Shown here one piece after another: positions 12,001-22,841 of a DNA stretch of 64,000 bases. The DNA is from Takakia lepidozioides (Eukaryota > Streptophyta > Takakiopsida > Takakiales > Takakiaceae). Within the stretch, counting starts at the first letter, position 1. Every line of letters starts with the position of its first letter. A program made the position numbers and the translations under genes. Location of the stretch: the NCBI GenBank assembly GCA_030704615.1, contig CM060734.1:54328042-54392041 (forward strand). The letters are read 5' to 3'. The notes under the pieces are model-generated. The model did not search any database and was not told where the DNA came from. It saw only the letters and a list, made by a program, of their open reading frames with translations.

Positions 12001-12799
12001 ACTTTGCGGTAGTACCTTGTAATCTTTTCATCTCCTCTACCAGTGCGTTGTACATTATGTCCGCCCATTGTACCTCTTGTCCCTTCAGGCCTTTGAGTAT
12101 TTCCTCCGTGAAGGATCTGCTCAAATACTGTTGGTTCTGTTTCATGGCAATCAGAACGTTCAATACCTGGCCTACCTCTTTTAACCCTGGGTACACAGCC
12201 TTGGTACAAGCATAACCCTGAGTTTTAAAGAAACTCCCTTCTTGGAATAAGTCCCCTATTTGCAGTCTTGCCCTGTGTTCCTCCACATGCACCTGACCTG
12301 CTGGCAATCGAAACAATTGCTGGAGGTATAGGGGAGTAATCATTAATTCAACTCCCTTCACCGTTGTTGTTCCTGTCCTTGGCTCAAAGTTCTGCAAAAA
12401 TTGTAACATGTACTGTCTATGGTGTAGTGTCCAATCTAGGCTTTGCAATCCTTGCAATCTCAGCTCCTCCAGTATCTGTATCGCCTGTGGGGTAGCAATC
12501 GTTTGTTTCTGCAGAATTGTGGTGCTCTTCACCCTGATTTCCTCCATTCCTCTCACTCTCTTCATTTTAGACTCACAGAACTGTTTTGGCTGTAACAACT
12601 GCAGGAATGCCTGTAGTGCACAAAGCATAAACGTATGGTTGCCGCAGAAAGCTATGGGTAATTTCTTGTAAGCCTGCGGGGCTTGCAAGCATCGCTCAAG
12701 AGAAAAGCTCCGCTCTGTCCTTTCGTGTCTATGCCACTGCGTAAGTAATATTGCGAGCGTATAGTCTGTTAGTTCCTCCATAGTTTCCAAGTATAGCAT
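9018..12799 (-). CDS. retroelement 3' ORF, long coiled-coil protein (frameshifted)
   Basis: Two long frames, 12,799-11,030 (589 codons) and 11,033-9,018 (about 671 codons), meet at a one-base frame change. The second has no ATG at its start, so together they look like one protein of about 1,260 aa. The N-terminal third holds a compact domain with text such as GVELMITPLYLQQLFRLPAG. An acidic, low-complexity region follows, then a long heptad-rich stretch (Gln/Glu/Leu) typical of coiled coil. The C-terminal part is a second folded region rich in Trp/Tyr/His (for example HYEQQKM-like and WVLPSVPPHMYLYDPK). The position between pol and the 3' LTR is where Athila/Tat-type plant elements carry an extra ORF, and some resemblance to that ORF is possible. 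A second copy lies at 62,286-64,000. No transmembrane segment or envelope feature is evident. Confidence 0.65.
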
Positions 12800-13254
12800 T
12801 GATGGTCTGTCCTGTCGAGACGCCCGTTACTCAGAACGACGCCGCCTCTTGCGCTCAATTTCCCTCCATTTTCTTGATCCTTTCTCTGGTTTTCTATTGG
12901 CTGTATCCGCTGTGACTGGATTTTAGATTTTATCTTCTTTAGTGGACTTTCCCTGTTGGATAGTCCACTAGGATCACACATGTGACAAGAATTCCGCTTT
13001 TCTGTACTTGCCGTTCGTTCCGTTTCCCTTTTTCCGTACTCATTAATGGGCCCGCCTTTCATCCCTTTTGACGGCCGTTCTTGTCCTCTTTCTTTTTGAC
13101 ACCTGTTCTTGCACTTCCTTCTCGGCTGTGTGTCGCGCCCTGACCTCCACGTGTCTATTTTTAAAGTAATTTCCGTTTCCTCTTCCGTCAGCCATTTTCC
13201 TGAAGTTATTATGTGTCCACTTGTCACTGATTCTATGGATCGTGTAACTTTAGT
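12800..13254 (-). other. spacer between pol and the 3' ORF
   Basis: This retroelement spacer holds no domain I recognise. An open frame on the minus strand runs through it from the minisatellite but its content is basic and repetitive. Confidence 0.4.
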
Positions 13255-13550
13255 AGGCTGTGTTGAGCTGTGACAGGCTGTGTCATACTGTGTTACGCTG
13301 TGATAGGCTGTGATGCACTGTGGTAAGCTGTGATAGGCTGTGACACGCTGTGGTAGGTTGTGATAGGCTGTGTTGCGCCGTGCTGGGCTGTGATAGGCTG
13401 TGTCACGTTGATGGGCTGTGATAGGCTGTGTTGTGATGGGCTGTGATAGGCTGTGTTGCCGTTGATGGGCTGTGATAGGCTGTGTCACGTTGATGGGCTG
13501 TGATAGGCTGTGTTTGCCTTGATGGGCTGTGATAGGCTGTGTCACGTTTG
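13255..13550. repeat. internal GGCTGTGATA minisatellite
   Basis: Tandem units of GGCTGTGATA and GGCTGTGTCACGTTGAT form about 300 bp. The minus-strand frame translates to repeats of AYHSPS and TQPITAHQ, and forms the C-terminal extension of the pol frame. The unit matches the GGCTGTG minisatellite of the LTRs in sequence and strand, which suggests a common origin. Confidence 0.8.
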
Positions 13551-16500
13551 TTTTGCCCACCCTGGTCATATATGCTGGGCCTAGCGACAAGTGTTCCATA
13601 CTCCGTTCGTAACACTGGTGCAGCCCGTGACTGCTCTTGCGGTTCAACATGCAAATCATGCTGCAAGGGTTTGTCATGGATACCACTGTACCCCTTCAAC
13701 TTATTTGCATTGACTCTTCCCAGCATTTCTTTGTTAATGGTTTGTAACATGGCGGTGTTGTTATCATACATCTTTTGTATGACATAAGGTCCTTTCCATG
13801 GTGATTTAAGCTTAGAAGCTTGAATCTTTCCTTTCTTCTGCAACCATAGAACCAAATCCCCCGTCTTAAAAGTCTTTAACTTGCCTTCATCAAACTGTTC
13901 CTTTCGCTTCATCTGAATTCTGGTCATATTATCAGCTGCATCAGCACGTACTTCTTCCACATGGTATAATTCATGTTTCCTGACCTTGATGGAGTCTTGC
14001 AATTCCATTCTTTTTCCCCACTCCGTTCTCATGGTAGGTAACAGGAATTCCACTGGAAGTAAGGCTTCCATACCATAAACTAATTGGAATGGTGTATACT
14101 TAGTGGTGACTTTATATGAAGTCCTGTATGACCACAAAGCTGTCAGCAGCTTTGTATCCCAATCCGTTCTGTTTGCATTGACTATCTTAGCCAAGATAGT
14201 ACATAGTATTTTGTTGGTAGCCTCTGCCTGCCCATTACCCTGTGGGTAATATGTTGTACTCTTTCTATGCACAATCATAAACTCTTTAGTCAACAACTCA
14301 ATGGTCTCATTCATGAAGTGACTTCCTTGATCACTGATAAATTCTAAGGGACAGCCAAATCGTGTAAGTATGTTCTCGTACAGGAACCTTGCTGTGGACT
14401 TGGCTGTGTTGTCCCTCAAAGCTTTAGCTTCCACCCACTTTGTAGTATAATCAGTGGCTGTAATTATGTACCTGTTTCGTGTATTCTTGGATGGTGGGTT
14501 AATTGGTCCAACAAAGTCTAGTCCCCATTTCTGAAATGGTTCCGTAGGCATTGTAGGATGCAAGGCCATCCTTCCAGATCTCTGCAAAGGTCCTAGCCTC
14601 TGACATTCATCACACTTCTGACAATACTCGTGTACATCTTTGAACAAAGTAGGCCACCAGTATCCTGCGAGTAGTATCTTTCTACTGGTAGTCTCTTCTC
14701 CAAAATGACCTCCAGCCACTCCTTTATGAACTTCCGCCAAAACTTTATTTACTTCATGGTGGTACAAGCATCGTTTTAGTACTCCATCAGGTCCTAACTT
14801 ATACATTCTGCTTCCTACCATAGTATAAGGTAAAGCTTTGATAGCGATTCTCTTCCTCTGCTCCTTACCATAACTAGGTGGGCACTGACCATGAGCAAGG
14901 TAGTATCTGATTGGCCACTGCCAATCTAACCAGTCATCTGCACTTCCCTGCACCTCCACTGCAAAGAGACTCGCATCTGGTAATTGATCATCTATTCCTG
15001 TGGCTGGTTCTCCTGTTGACAATCGTGACAAATGATCCGCCACAAGATGCAGTCTCCCAGGCTTGTAAACAACCTCGAACTCAAACTCGTGCAAGATTAT
15101 CAACCATCTTGCTATTCTTCCGCTTATCAGAGGTTTGTTTACCAGGTATATCAGAGCCTGGTGATCCACATAGAACATAAACTTCTTGCCCAACAGGTAA
15201 TGCCTGAATTTCTTCACTGCATAGATCATTGCCAATGCTTCTCTTTCCGTTGTGCTATAGTTCCTCTCAGCACTGTTCATCAACCGGCTAGCATAGTACA
15301 CAGGTGAATCTATATTCCCTGTAACATTCTGGGCTAACACCGCTCCCAACGCTTCTCCTGATGCATCGCAGTGAACATGGAATACTACATGCCAGTGAGG
15401 GTTAATCAGCACAGGTGTAGTTGTTACTGACAGTGTAAGTTCCTCAAATGCCTGTTGACATTCAGCTGTCCAGGCAAACACTGCATCTTTCTTCAGTAGT
15501 TTGCTCAATGGTGCTGCTATTTGTGCATACCTTTTGACAAATCTCCTGTAATAACTGGTTTGCCCAAGGAATCTCCGTAGACTTTTAACATTCACTGGTG
15601 GTGGAGAGGCTTTAATGGACTCTGTCTTTCTGGGATCCACAAGGAGTCCCTTCTTACACACAATGTGTCCCAGAAGCACCCCTGAGTTCACACAGAAAGT
15701 ACACTTCTCTGGATTCAGGCCCAGACCTCTCATCCTGCATCTGGCCAAACATAACTCCAATTTATGCAAGTGCTCACTCTTAGAGCTGTACACACTGAAA
15801 TCATCCAAGAATACCTGCATGAAATCATCCAGATACTCATGAAAAGATTCACTTATCACTCTCTGAAAGGTCGCTGGTGCATTACAAAGTCCAAAGGGCA
15901 TGACTTTGTATGCATAAGCCCCCCAGTCTGTGATGAAAGCTGTTTTTCCCTGGTCTTCTTCTGCCACTTGCACTTGATTATAACCACTGAAGCCATCCAT
16001 GAATGAGTACATCTCATGGCCAGCCACAGTGTCTAATACTGCTTCTGTGAATGGCAAAGGGAAAGGATCTTTCTTCGTACAAGCATTCAGCTTCTTATAG
16101 TTCACACATACTCTTAGTTTGCCATTCTTCTTGGGAACTATAACAATGGGTGACAACCAAGTTGTATACTCTATTGGGTATATAAACTTAGCCTCAGCCA
16201 ACTTCTTTATCTCTTCTCCAACCTTCTGTGCGTAGTTGGGATTCATTCTATACCTCGCCTGCTTGATTGGTACTGACCCTGGTTCCAGTTCAATCTTATG
16301 CTGACAGACTTCAGGTGGTATCCCTTTTAGATCCTCATAGCTCCAAGCAAATACATCTCTGTATTTGATGAACAAGCTTTTAGCTTCTTCGAAGAATTCC
16401 GGCTCCAAATCAGCTCCTACTTTCACCATCCTCGGTTCCTCTTTAGTTCCCACATTTACTTCTCTCACCTGCTCATCAGCTGTGATTGTCCAACCAGTCA

Positions 16501-16669
16501 CCACTTCATCCTGTAAGCTCACAGTGGCTGGTTCTTCTAGGATTTCTATTTCTCCTTCTCTTTCTTCATAGAAATGTGATGGGTAAATGCTGGTTTCCTC
16601 TTCAGTTGGTGTTGCTGTCACTACACCACAGCAGATACCTCTCAAACAACTTAGGCTTTCCAGCCGCAT
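13403..16669 (-). CDS. pol: pol: reverse transcriptase, RNase H and integrase
   Basis: An open frame of 1,088 codons encodes the replication enzymes of the retrotransposon. In order they are: a reverse transcriptase with the polymerase motif FLDDF (near 15,800) in place of the common YVDD; an RNase H with the first catalytic Asp in HCDASGEALGAVLAQ (near 15,360); an HHCC zinc finger (HKGVAGGHF ... CQKCDEC); and an integrase core with Asp in WGLDFVGPI (near 14,515), Asp in FISDQGSHF (near 14,320) and Glu in GNGQAEATNK (near 14,225). The C-terminal tail ends around VNANKLKGYSG, and the frame then runs on into a minisatellite. No chromodomain is seen. All catalytic positions are present, so this part may be recent. 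The protease lies upstream in another frame. Confidence 0.92.
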   Translation of the reverse strand: MRLESLSCLRGICCGVVTATPTEEETSIYPSHFYEEREGEIEILEEPATVSLQDEVVTGWTITADEQVREVNVGTKEEPRMVKVGADLEPEFFEEAKSLFIKYRDVFAWSYEDLKGIPPEVCQHKIELEPGSVPIKQARYRMNPNYAQKVGEEIKKLAEAKFIYPIEYTTWLSPIVIVPKKNGKLRVCVNYKKLNACTKKDPFPLPFTEAVLDTVAGHEMYSFMDGFSGYNQVQVAEEDQGKTAFITDWGAYAYKVMPFGLCNAPATFQRVISESFHEYLDDFMQVFLDDFSVYSSKSEHLHKLELCLARCRMRGLGLNPEKCTFCVNSGVLLGHIVCKKGLLVDPRKTESIKASPPPVNVKSLRRFLGQTSYYRRFVKRYAQIAAPLSKLLKKDAVFAWTAECQQAFEELTLSVTTTPVLINPHWHVVFHVHCDASGEALGAVLAQNVTGNIDSPVYYASRLMNSAERNYSTTEREALAMIYAVKKFRHYLLGKKFMFYVDHQALIYLVNKPLISGRIARWLIILHEFEFEVVYKPGRLHLVADHLSRLSTGEPATGIDDQLPDASLFAVEVQGSADDWLDWQWPIRYYLAHGQCPPSYGKEQRKRIAIKALPYTMVGSRMYKLGPDGVLKRCLYHHEVNKVLAEVHKGVAGGHFGEETTSRKILLAGYWWPTLFKDVHEYCQKCDECQRLGPLQRSGRMALHPTMPTEPFQKWGLDFVGPINPPSKNTRNRYIITATDYTTKWVEAKALRDNTAKSTARFLYENILTRFGCPLEFISDQGSHFMNETIELLTKEFMIVHRKSTTYYPQGNGQAEATNKILCTILAKIVNANRTDWDTKLLTALWSYRTSYKVTTKYTPFQLVYGMEALLPVEFLLPTMRTEWGKRMELQDSIKVRKHELYHVEEVRADAADNMTRIQMKRKEQFDEGKLKTFKTGDLVLWLQKKGKIQASKLKSPWKGPYVIQKMYDNNTAMLQTINKEMLGRVNANKLKGYSGIHDKPLQHDLHVEPQEQSRAAPVLRTEYGTLVARPSIYDQGGQNKRDTAYHSPSRQTQPITAHQRDTAYHSPSTATQPITAHHNTAYHSPST

Positions 16670-16745
16670 CTCTGCAACCTGCTCCCACTCTGGGTGTGCA
16701 GCAAATAGGGTAGCTTCCTGCTCCTCATCCAGTCCTCCTCTCCAG

Positions 16746-17378
16746 TCATACTCTCTGACTCCTCGAGGTCTTCTTGTAGCAATCTACTAGATTTCTTTGT
16801 GGTAATTTGTATCTCGTGCCATTATGCACGGTTAGTAACTGAGAATTCCAGTCATGGAATACCCTGGCCTGTTTCAGCCACGGACGTCCCAATAATAAGG
16901 AGTAAGCCTCCATGACTTCATCCATTTTTAATACAGTTACTGTGATCATAAAGATCATTTCTGTATCTGTATCTTAACTCTCTTATTATCCCAATGGCTG
17001 TACACTTCTTTGATCTGCCATTGTTACTGTAAATGGGGCTGGTTTCATGTTACTTTAGACCAAGCTTCTTCCTTAATTGGTCTGTCATGATATTTACTCC
17101 AGACCACCATCTATCAGTACATCAGTTAGTTCTGTGCTTCCAATTCTCAATTGGATTTACTGGCATAGAATCATCAAAGTCCATGACTGTTCTCGCCCTT
17201 CCGGCTTCACATTATAACTGGTCACCTTGCTGTTCAGGTCTGTGTTTCCTGTCTCCTGGGCAATTCGATTGATTGCTTGATACAGCCTGTGCCTACAATA
17301 AGGTGCCACAGCTAATAGCTGTCCAATGGTAATTTCTGCTTTGGTCTGCATATTAAGAAAGTTACTTTGCATCTGCAT
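16746..17378 (-). pseudogene. retroelement aspartic protease region, frameshifted
   Basis: On the minus strand the catalytic motif VLIDGG is encoded at about 17,101-17,120, followed within a few codons by a frame break. Downstream, LLLGRPWLKQARVFHDW (about 16,850-16,900) is the characteristic second half of plant Ty3/gypsy proteases. Stops and frame changes separate it from gag and from the RT frame, so no intact protease is encoded here. If the indels are sequencing errors the polyprotein could be continuous. Confidence 0.7.
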
Positions 17379-17518
17379 CTTCTTTTTTCTTCTTCCTCAC
17401 TCCTCCAATCAGAGGAATCTGCCACAGGATATCAGTGCATTTTTCTAATCTGCACTTCCTTGTGCAGTTCCTCTCATCTTTCCAAGTCTCTTCATCTTCA
17501 GGCATATCATTGCCACTC

Positions 17519-19356
17519 TCATCTTCTTCTCTCTGGAGGTATTAGTTTGGCTTTTCTTCTTACTATCATTGTACTTACTTCTGGTACACATGGCCTAACC
17601 ATGTGAGCTGCCACCACTGGGCCCTCATTCACAGGAGCTCTCATCTCATTCTGGTGTCTTATCCAGAATGAACAGGCTGCCTTGCGATGTCCTGGCTGAT
17701 TACAATAGTAACATAGCTCTTCACCATTGGGTCCTCGCCCTTGGTCTGTTCTTGGATTATTTCTAATCCTGATTCCCGGGCTGGTAATTCCCCCTTGGAT
17801 TACCCTGATAGTTGCCTCTGGAATTTCCTTGGTAATTCCCTCTTGAATTACCTCTCCCTTCCATGCCATTGTTATAACCACCAGACCTACCATAGTGGTC
17901 CTGATCATTGTTTCTTCTTGGCTGGGGCTGCACCTGATGCACCCTTACTTGCCTAGGTTCTCTTGCAGCTGTCCTTCTGTTGTAGTAAAATTCTCAGTAG
18001 AATGGTTATCCATTTTACAGATAGTACAGTGTTTCTCCTTCATGTGGCATTCTGTGGTGGTATGGCCTTCATTCTGGCACTTTGCACACCATACACCCTT
18101 CCTCCAATGTGTTGCAGCCTCTGTGGCATACTTCTTCAAGATTTCTTCCAATTTTTTTTTCATATAGTTATCCCTCTTCAACTTCTCCTTTCTCTTACTC
18201 TTTCTTTTTAGTTCTTGCTCTTCTTCTTCATCTGACTCATCCTCAGAGTCCTCATCTTCTTTTTCTCTCTCCTGAGCATTCCCAATTGCTCAATTCTGTT
18301 TGCAGTTTCAAATGCCTCCTCCACTGTATTATGGGGTAACATATCCACTTTCTTTTGCAACTCTGGTCTTAGTCCACTCACAAACCAAGTCTTCTGTAAA
18401 CCGGGTGCTGGTACTGCAGCCAGCTTTTTCATCATCAATTCCATCTTCTCCATATACTCTCAACAGTTTCATGCTTCTTCTGCTTCAGCTGTTGTAAACT
18501 TCCATACACTTCATCCTCAGTTTTACTTGTCCTGAACCTATTTCGAAATGCTGTATTCAAGCCATTCCAGGTTAGGAAATGATTATCAGGGAATCTTGCA
18601 TACCATTCACTTGCTTTCTTGATAAGTGAACAAGGAAACATCTCATCTTGGCATCATCGCCATTCTCATTGTTCACTATACACATGTGCTCAAATTGGCT
18701 AATGTGTACATCGGGATCCCCTTTTCCTGAATATATTGGAAAGGGTGGTTTTGCCCGTGTTGGTTGTAACGCCATCTGTGGCCCTACCTTCTGCCCACTG
18801 ACAGGTGCTGGCACCCTTGGGTGCTGGTCCTTCTGGACCTGTTGTTTTTGTGGTGGATCTTCCCCAAGTGGTGGCCCTTGAGCACTCCCTGCTTCTGGCC
18901 CCACGATATTCACAGTATTCCCAGCTTCAGTTGCACTACTTCCCACACTCCCTGTCCCCCCAGAGCCAGATCCAGGCAGCCCGCCTGATCCCCCTGAGCC
19001 GACACCTTCGTTGGCCTGTGATCCAAGTGCTCCACTTGATCCAGGTCCAACGGGTTGGGATGTCCTGGTTGTAGTCTCAACCTCAGCTGTTGGGTCTACT
19101 TCTTCATATTCTTCCTCTTCAATTTCTTCTCTCTGTTTTCATCCTCCAAGTTCTGCCCTTGGGTTTCTTCTTCACTCATGTAACTCAACTGTAATGGTGT
19201 TGGAGAGTCTGAACTCTCCGTTGGCTCTGCCACATCCTCTTCTCCTTCTTCACCTTCTGCTTCAGAAACTGGAGTTCCTGCTTTTGGTGTTCCATGCCAA
19301 CTCTTATCAAAGATTTCTGTCAAATCTTTATCCAAGGATGTACTCAGATCTTTCAC
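17519..19356 (-). pseudogene. gag: retroelement gag, frameshifted
   Basis: Pieces in several frames form one capsid/nucleocapsid protein on the minus strand. They are an acidic N-terminal part (19,356-19,096); a Pro/Gln-rich linker and capsid region with FPIYSGKGDPDVHISQFEH (near 18,730); the conserved gag core WYARFPDNHFLTWNGL (near 18,600); and the stretch FVSGLRPELQKKV (near 18,380). Zinc knuckles are CAKCQNEGHTTTEC (near 18,080), a partly degenerate CTICKMDNHSTENF just after it, and CYYCNQPGHRKAAC (near 17,700). At least three frame changes are needed, so this copy cannot make a normal gag unless the indels are errors. Confidence 0.8.
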
Positions 19357-19610
19357 CTCGTGATTGATCTTCTTCCTTAATTCTTAATCTTTCTTTGAAA
19401 CAGAAGGAGTGGCATCCAACTCTAGTTCTTCCGGTATGGTGATGTACTCTTTGATCTTAATGGTGTGAGAGGTCCAGATGATTCCCCTATGTCTATTCCT
19501 CTCTCCCAAAGATATGGATAATTAGCTTTCAGATAGCTTTCTCTTTTTGCTGAATATCTCTGTCGTCTAGCTTCTCTTTCATCACTCATGTCCCATGTCT
19601 TTCATTTCTT

Positions 19611-20089
19611 TTAATGTGGCAATAACCAAAACTCTCTTCTGTAATATCTCTCGTATATGCCTGGGTTTCTTTCAAGCTTCAATGCACCCTTGGCTATACT
19701 TGAAGTCTCCGTTACCATATAACCATATGGCAAACAAGTCTGAAAGCTGTTCTTGGTGTGAGTTTGATCCACAAAATATCCTTTGGAATCCAATTCTTTA
19801 CCAGTACAAGCTCTTCATGCATATGAGTATAAACATTCACCTTTCTTTCTTCCCAGCCTTCAAACTCTACTCGTTTAATGGATAGCAATGCTATCACATA
19901 AACCAATGTTGGTAACCAACGTGCTCTTCCTCTACAGGCTACCTGATAAATCTTTATCACTCCTTTCTCCAGACCCCATTCTGGATCAGCATCATGCACT
20001 CGTTTAAGAATATTTTTCTTTACAACCGTCTGGCAATTCCAAGAACCTTTGAAAGAATTGTTTGGACAATCTTTCTTCCTTCGTTCCAC
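19611..20089 (-). CDS. short leader ORF between PBS and gag
   Basis: An open frame of 125 codons starts at an ATG at 20,089 on the minus strand. A second frame continues to 19,611 after a frame change near 19,712. It encodes a basic protein with one possible hydrophobic segment (LPTLVYVIALLSI). It lies about 90 bp after the primer binding site, where the 5' untranslated leader or the N-terminus of gag is expected. I recognise no domain. It could be part of gag or an extra leader protein. Confidence 0.35.
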
Positions 20090-20177
20090 AGGGAATTTGA
20101 TTCACTTCAAATTCTTTAATGGTCCAACCACCATGATCCCACCAGATGCCTGTCACATCTGGTTGTTCATGTCCAGG

Positions 20178-20195
20178 TCCCCAGTATGGTCGCCA
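20178..20195 (-). other. primer binding site
   Basis: The minus strand reads TGGCGACCATACTGGGGA two bases after the 5' LTR end. This fits the rule that the PBS begins TGG and pairs with a tRNA 3' end. The outer parts resemble the TGGCGCC...GGGGA site used by plant Tat/Athila elements, but the exact tRNA was not determined. Confidence 0.7.
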
Positions 20196-20197
20196 AA

Positions 20198-21149
20198 TGT
20201 CGCGCGGCTTTTACTCACCCATCCCTTCGCTATTCGAGGCGGAAACTCCAAGATAGAAGAGTTGGAAATCTCTAAGTACTCAGCCCGCGCAGAACAATCA
20301 GTCATGACCTACAGCTAGTATCATGGGGGTGTTTCCTATTTGTTTCCCTTTTGGTATTCATGTTAGCTATCTTACCATTGATAATTAAGTATCAGTTTGC
20401 TTTATCAATCTATTGGATTCCATCAACTCATCCATTCATTTCACAGCTTCACTCAGATCTCTCTACACAGTGTGATTGTATCGTAAAAGTATCCGATTAT
20501 GATTTATCAGGTATCAGGCCGAAGCCATTGTGTCTCTAATCTGCTCTACAATATCATTACAGCCTTGCCTATATCAAGCATCTACTATCATCTCTCTATC
20601 TTCACTTCCGTTCTCATCTCTGCCCGATCCCCCTCTCTCATCACCAAGAAGTCCTCCTCGAATGATCCTCTACCTCTTTCCCGTTTCTCCCTTTATCTTT
20701 CTATCCGCGGTTCTAACCGTTTCCCTCACTAACCGTCTGTGAACTAACATGTTCCCTTCGCAGGTGTTGTTCCCACAGTCGTTCCCTGTCCTACTCTTCG
20801 TTCCCTATGATCGTGACAGCTGTGTCAAGCTGTGACTGGCTGTGTGAAACTGTGACGGGCTGTGACTGGCTGTGCGACTGTGTTTGCTGTGTCGGGCTTG
20901 GTGTGGCTGTGTCGGGCTGTGTGCTGTCTGTGTTGCTGTGACGACTGTGACTGTGACGGCTGTGTTGGCTGTGTGGGCTGTGACGACTGTGACGGCTGTG
21001 TTGGCTGTGTCGACTGTGACGACTGTGTGTAACCCCCTCTACAGTGCGCTGTTGTCACCCCTAAGGCTCTGTTGGTCTCAGTCTATGCAAAAAATAAGGG
21101 TACCCTACAGATCCCGTATAAGTGTCTAAGTCCCGACAGTCCTCTAACA
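20198..21149 (-). repeat. 5' LTR of retrotransposon copy 1
   Basis: This direct repeat of 8,044-8,979 has the same ends. It differs by small indels and by minisatellite length. It abuts the PBS on the internal side. On the outer side it is followed by a polypurine tract and another LTR instead of host DNA. Confidence 0.9.
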
Positions 21150-21170
21150 TTACCCCTTCCCCACTCAAAA

Positions 21171-22088
21171 TGTCGCGCGGGCTTTTACTCACCCATCCCT
21201 TCGCTATTCGAGCGGAAACTCCAAGATAGAAGAGTTGGAAATCTAAGTACTCAGCCCGCACAGAACAATCAGTCATGACCTACAGCTAGTGTATCATGGG
21301 GGTGTTTCCTATTTGTTTCCCTTTTGGTATTCATGTTAGCTATCTTACCCTTGATAATTAAGTATCAGTTTGCTTTATCAATCTATTGGATTCCATCAAC
21401 TCATCCATTCATTCACAGCTTCACTCAGATCTCTCTACACAGTGTGATTGTATCGTAAAAGTATCCGATTATGATTTATCAGGTATCAGGCCGAAGCCAT
21501 TGTGTCTCAATCTCTCTACATATCATTACAGCCTTGCATATATCAAGCATTACTCATCATCTCTCTATCTTCTTCCGTTCTTCATTTTGCCCGATCCCCT
21601 CTCCTCCATGACCAAGAAGTCCTCCTCCGAATGATATCCCTCGATTCCCCGTTTTTCCCTTTATCTTCCTATCCGTGGTTCTAACCGTTTCCCTCACTAA
21701 CCGTCGTCTGTGAACTAACATGTTCCCTTCGCAGGTGTTGTTCCCCACAGTCGTTCCCTGTCCTACTCTTCGTTCCTATGATCGTGACAGCTGTGTCAAG
21801 CTGTGAGCTGTGTGAAAACTGTGACCGGCTGTGACTGGCTGTGCGACTGTGTTTGGTTGTGTCGGGCTGTGGGGCTGTGTTGGCTGTGCCGGGCTGTGTC
21901 TGCTCTGATGACTGTGACGGGCTGTGTTGGCTGTGTCGGCTGTGTCTGCTGTGACGACTGACGATGTTGTAACCCCTCTACAGTGCGCTGCTGTCACCCT
22001 AAGGCTCCTGTTGGTCTCAGTCTGTGCAAAAAATAAGGGTACCCTACAGATCCCGTATAAGTGTCTAAGTCCCCGACAGTCCTCTACA
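21171..22088 (-). repeat. additional LTR copy 2
   Basis: A full LTR in the same orientation as the 5' LTR, separated from it by a 21-bp polypurine tract (21,150-21,170). One end is slightly altered (CTCTACA in place of CTCTAACA). Confidence 0.85.
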
Positions 22089-22109
22089 TTACCCCTTCCC
22101 CCCTCAAAA

Positions 22110-22453
22110 TGTCGCGCGGCTTTTACTCACCCATCCCTTCGCTATTCGAGGCGGAAACTCCAAGATAGAAGAGTTGGAAATCTCTAAGTACTCAGCCCGC
22201 GCAGAACAATCAGTCATGACCTACAGCTAGTGTATCATGGGGGTGTTTCCTATTGTTTCCCTTTTGGTATTCATGTTAGCTATCTTACCCTTGATAATTA
22301 AGTATCAGTTTGCTTTATCAATCTATTGGATTCCATCAACTCATCCATTCATTTCACAGCTTCACTCAGATCTCTCTAACAGTGTGATTGTATCGTAAAA
22401 GTATCCGATTATGATTATCAGGTATCAGGCCGAAGCCATTGTGTCTCCAATCT
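22110..22453 (-). repeat. additional LTR copy 3, truncated at a fold-back point
   Basis: The first 344 bp of the plus-strand-oriented LTR text follow another 21-bp polypurine tract (22,089-22,109). At about 22,453 the sequence turns into its own reverse complement. Confidence 0.85.
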
Positions 22454-22822
22454 ACAAGGCTGTAATGATATTGTAGAGTAGATTAGAGACACAATGGCTT
22501 CGGCCTGATACCTGATAAATCATAATCGGATATTTTTACGATACAATCACACTGTGTAGAGAGATCTGAGTGAAGCTTGTGAAATGAATGGATGAGTTGA
22601 TGGAATCCAATAGATTGATAAAGCAAACTGACTTAATTATCAAGGGTAAGATAGCTAACATGATACCAAAAGGGAAACAAATAGGAACCACCCCATGATA
22701 CACTAGCTGTAGGTCATGACTGATTGTTCTGCGCGGGCTGAGTACTTAGAGATTTCCAACTCTTCTATCTTGGAGTTTCCGCCTCGAATAGCGAGGGATG
22801 GGTGAGTAAAAGCCGCGCGACA
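22454..22822 (+). repeat. inverted LTR copy, other arm of the fold-back
   Basis: The reverse complement of the preceding LTR copy, running to CGCGCGACA at 22,822. With 22,110-22,453 it forms a long, nearly perfect palindrome centred near 22,455. Confidence 0.85.
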
Positions 22823-22841
22823 TTTTGAGGGGGGGGGGTAA

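Larger units (their letters stand above)
8044..21149 (-). mobile_element. Ty3/gypsy LTR retrotransposon, copy 1
   Basis: Read on the minus strand the order is: 5' LTR (21,149-20,198), two bases, primer binding site, short leader ORF, gag, protease, RT-RNase H-integrase, minisatellite, long coiled-coil ORF, polypurine tract, 3' LTR (8,979-8,044). LTRs begin TGTTAGAGG and end CGCGCGACA. They are about 940-950 bp and contain a variable GGCTGTG minisatellite. The gene order (integrase after RT, and a large extra ORF between pol and the 3' LTR) matches plant Ty3/gypsy elements of the Tat/Athila type, which carry an extra ORF at this place; no chromodomain was seen. gag and protease are decayed. 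A target duplication cannot be checked because the 5' LTR is followed by further LTR copies. Confidence 0.9.
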
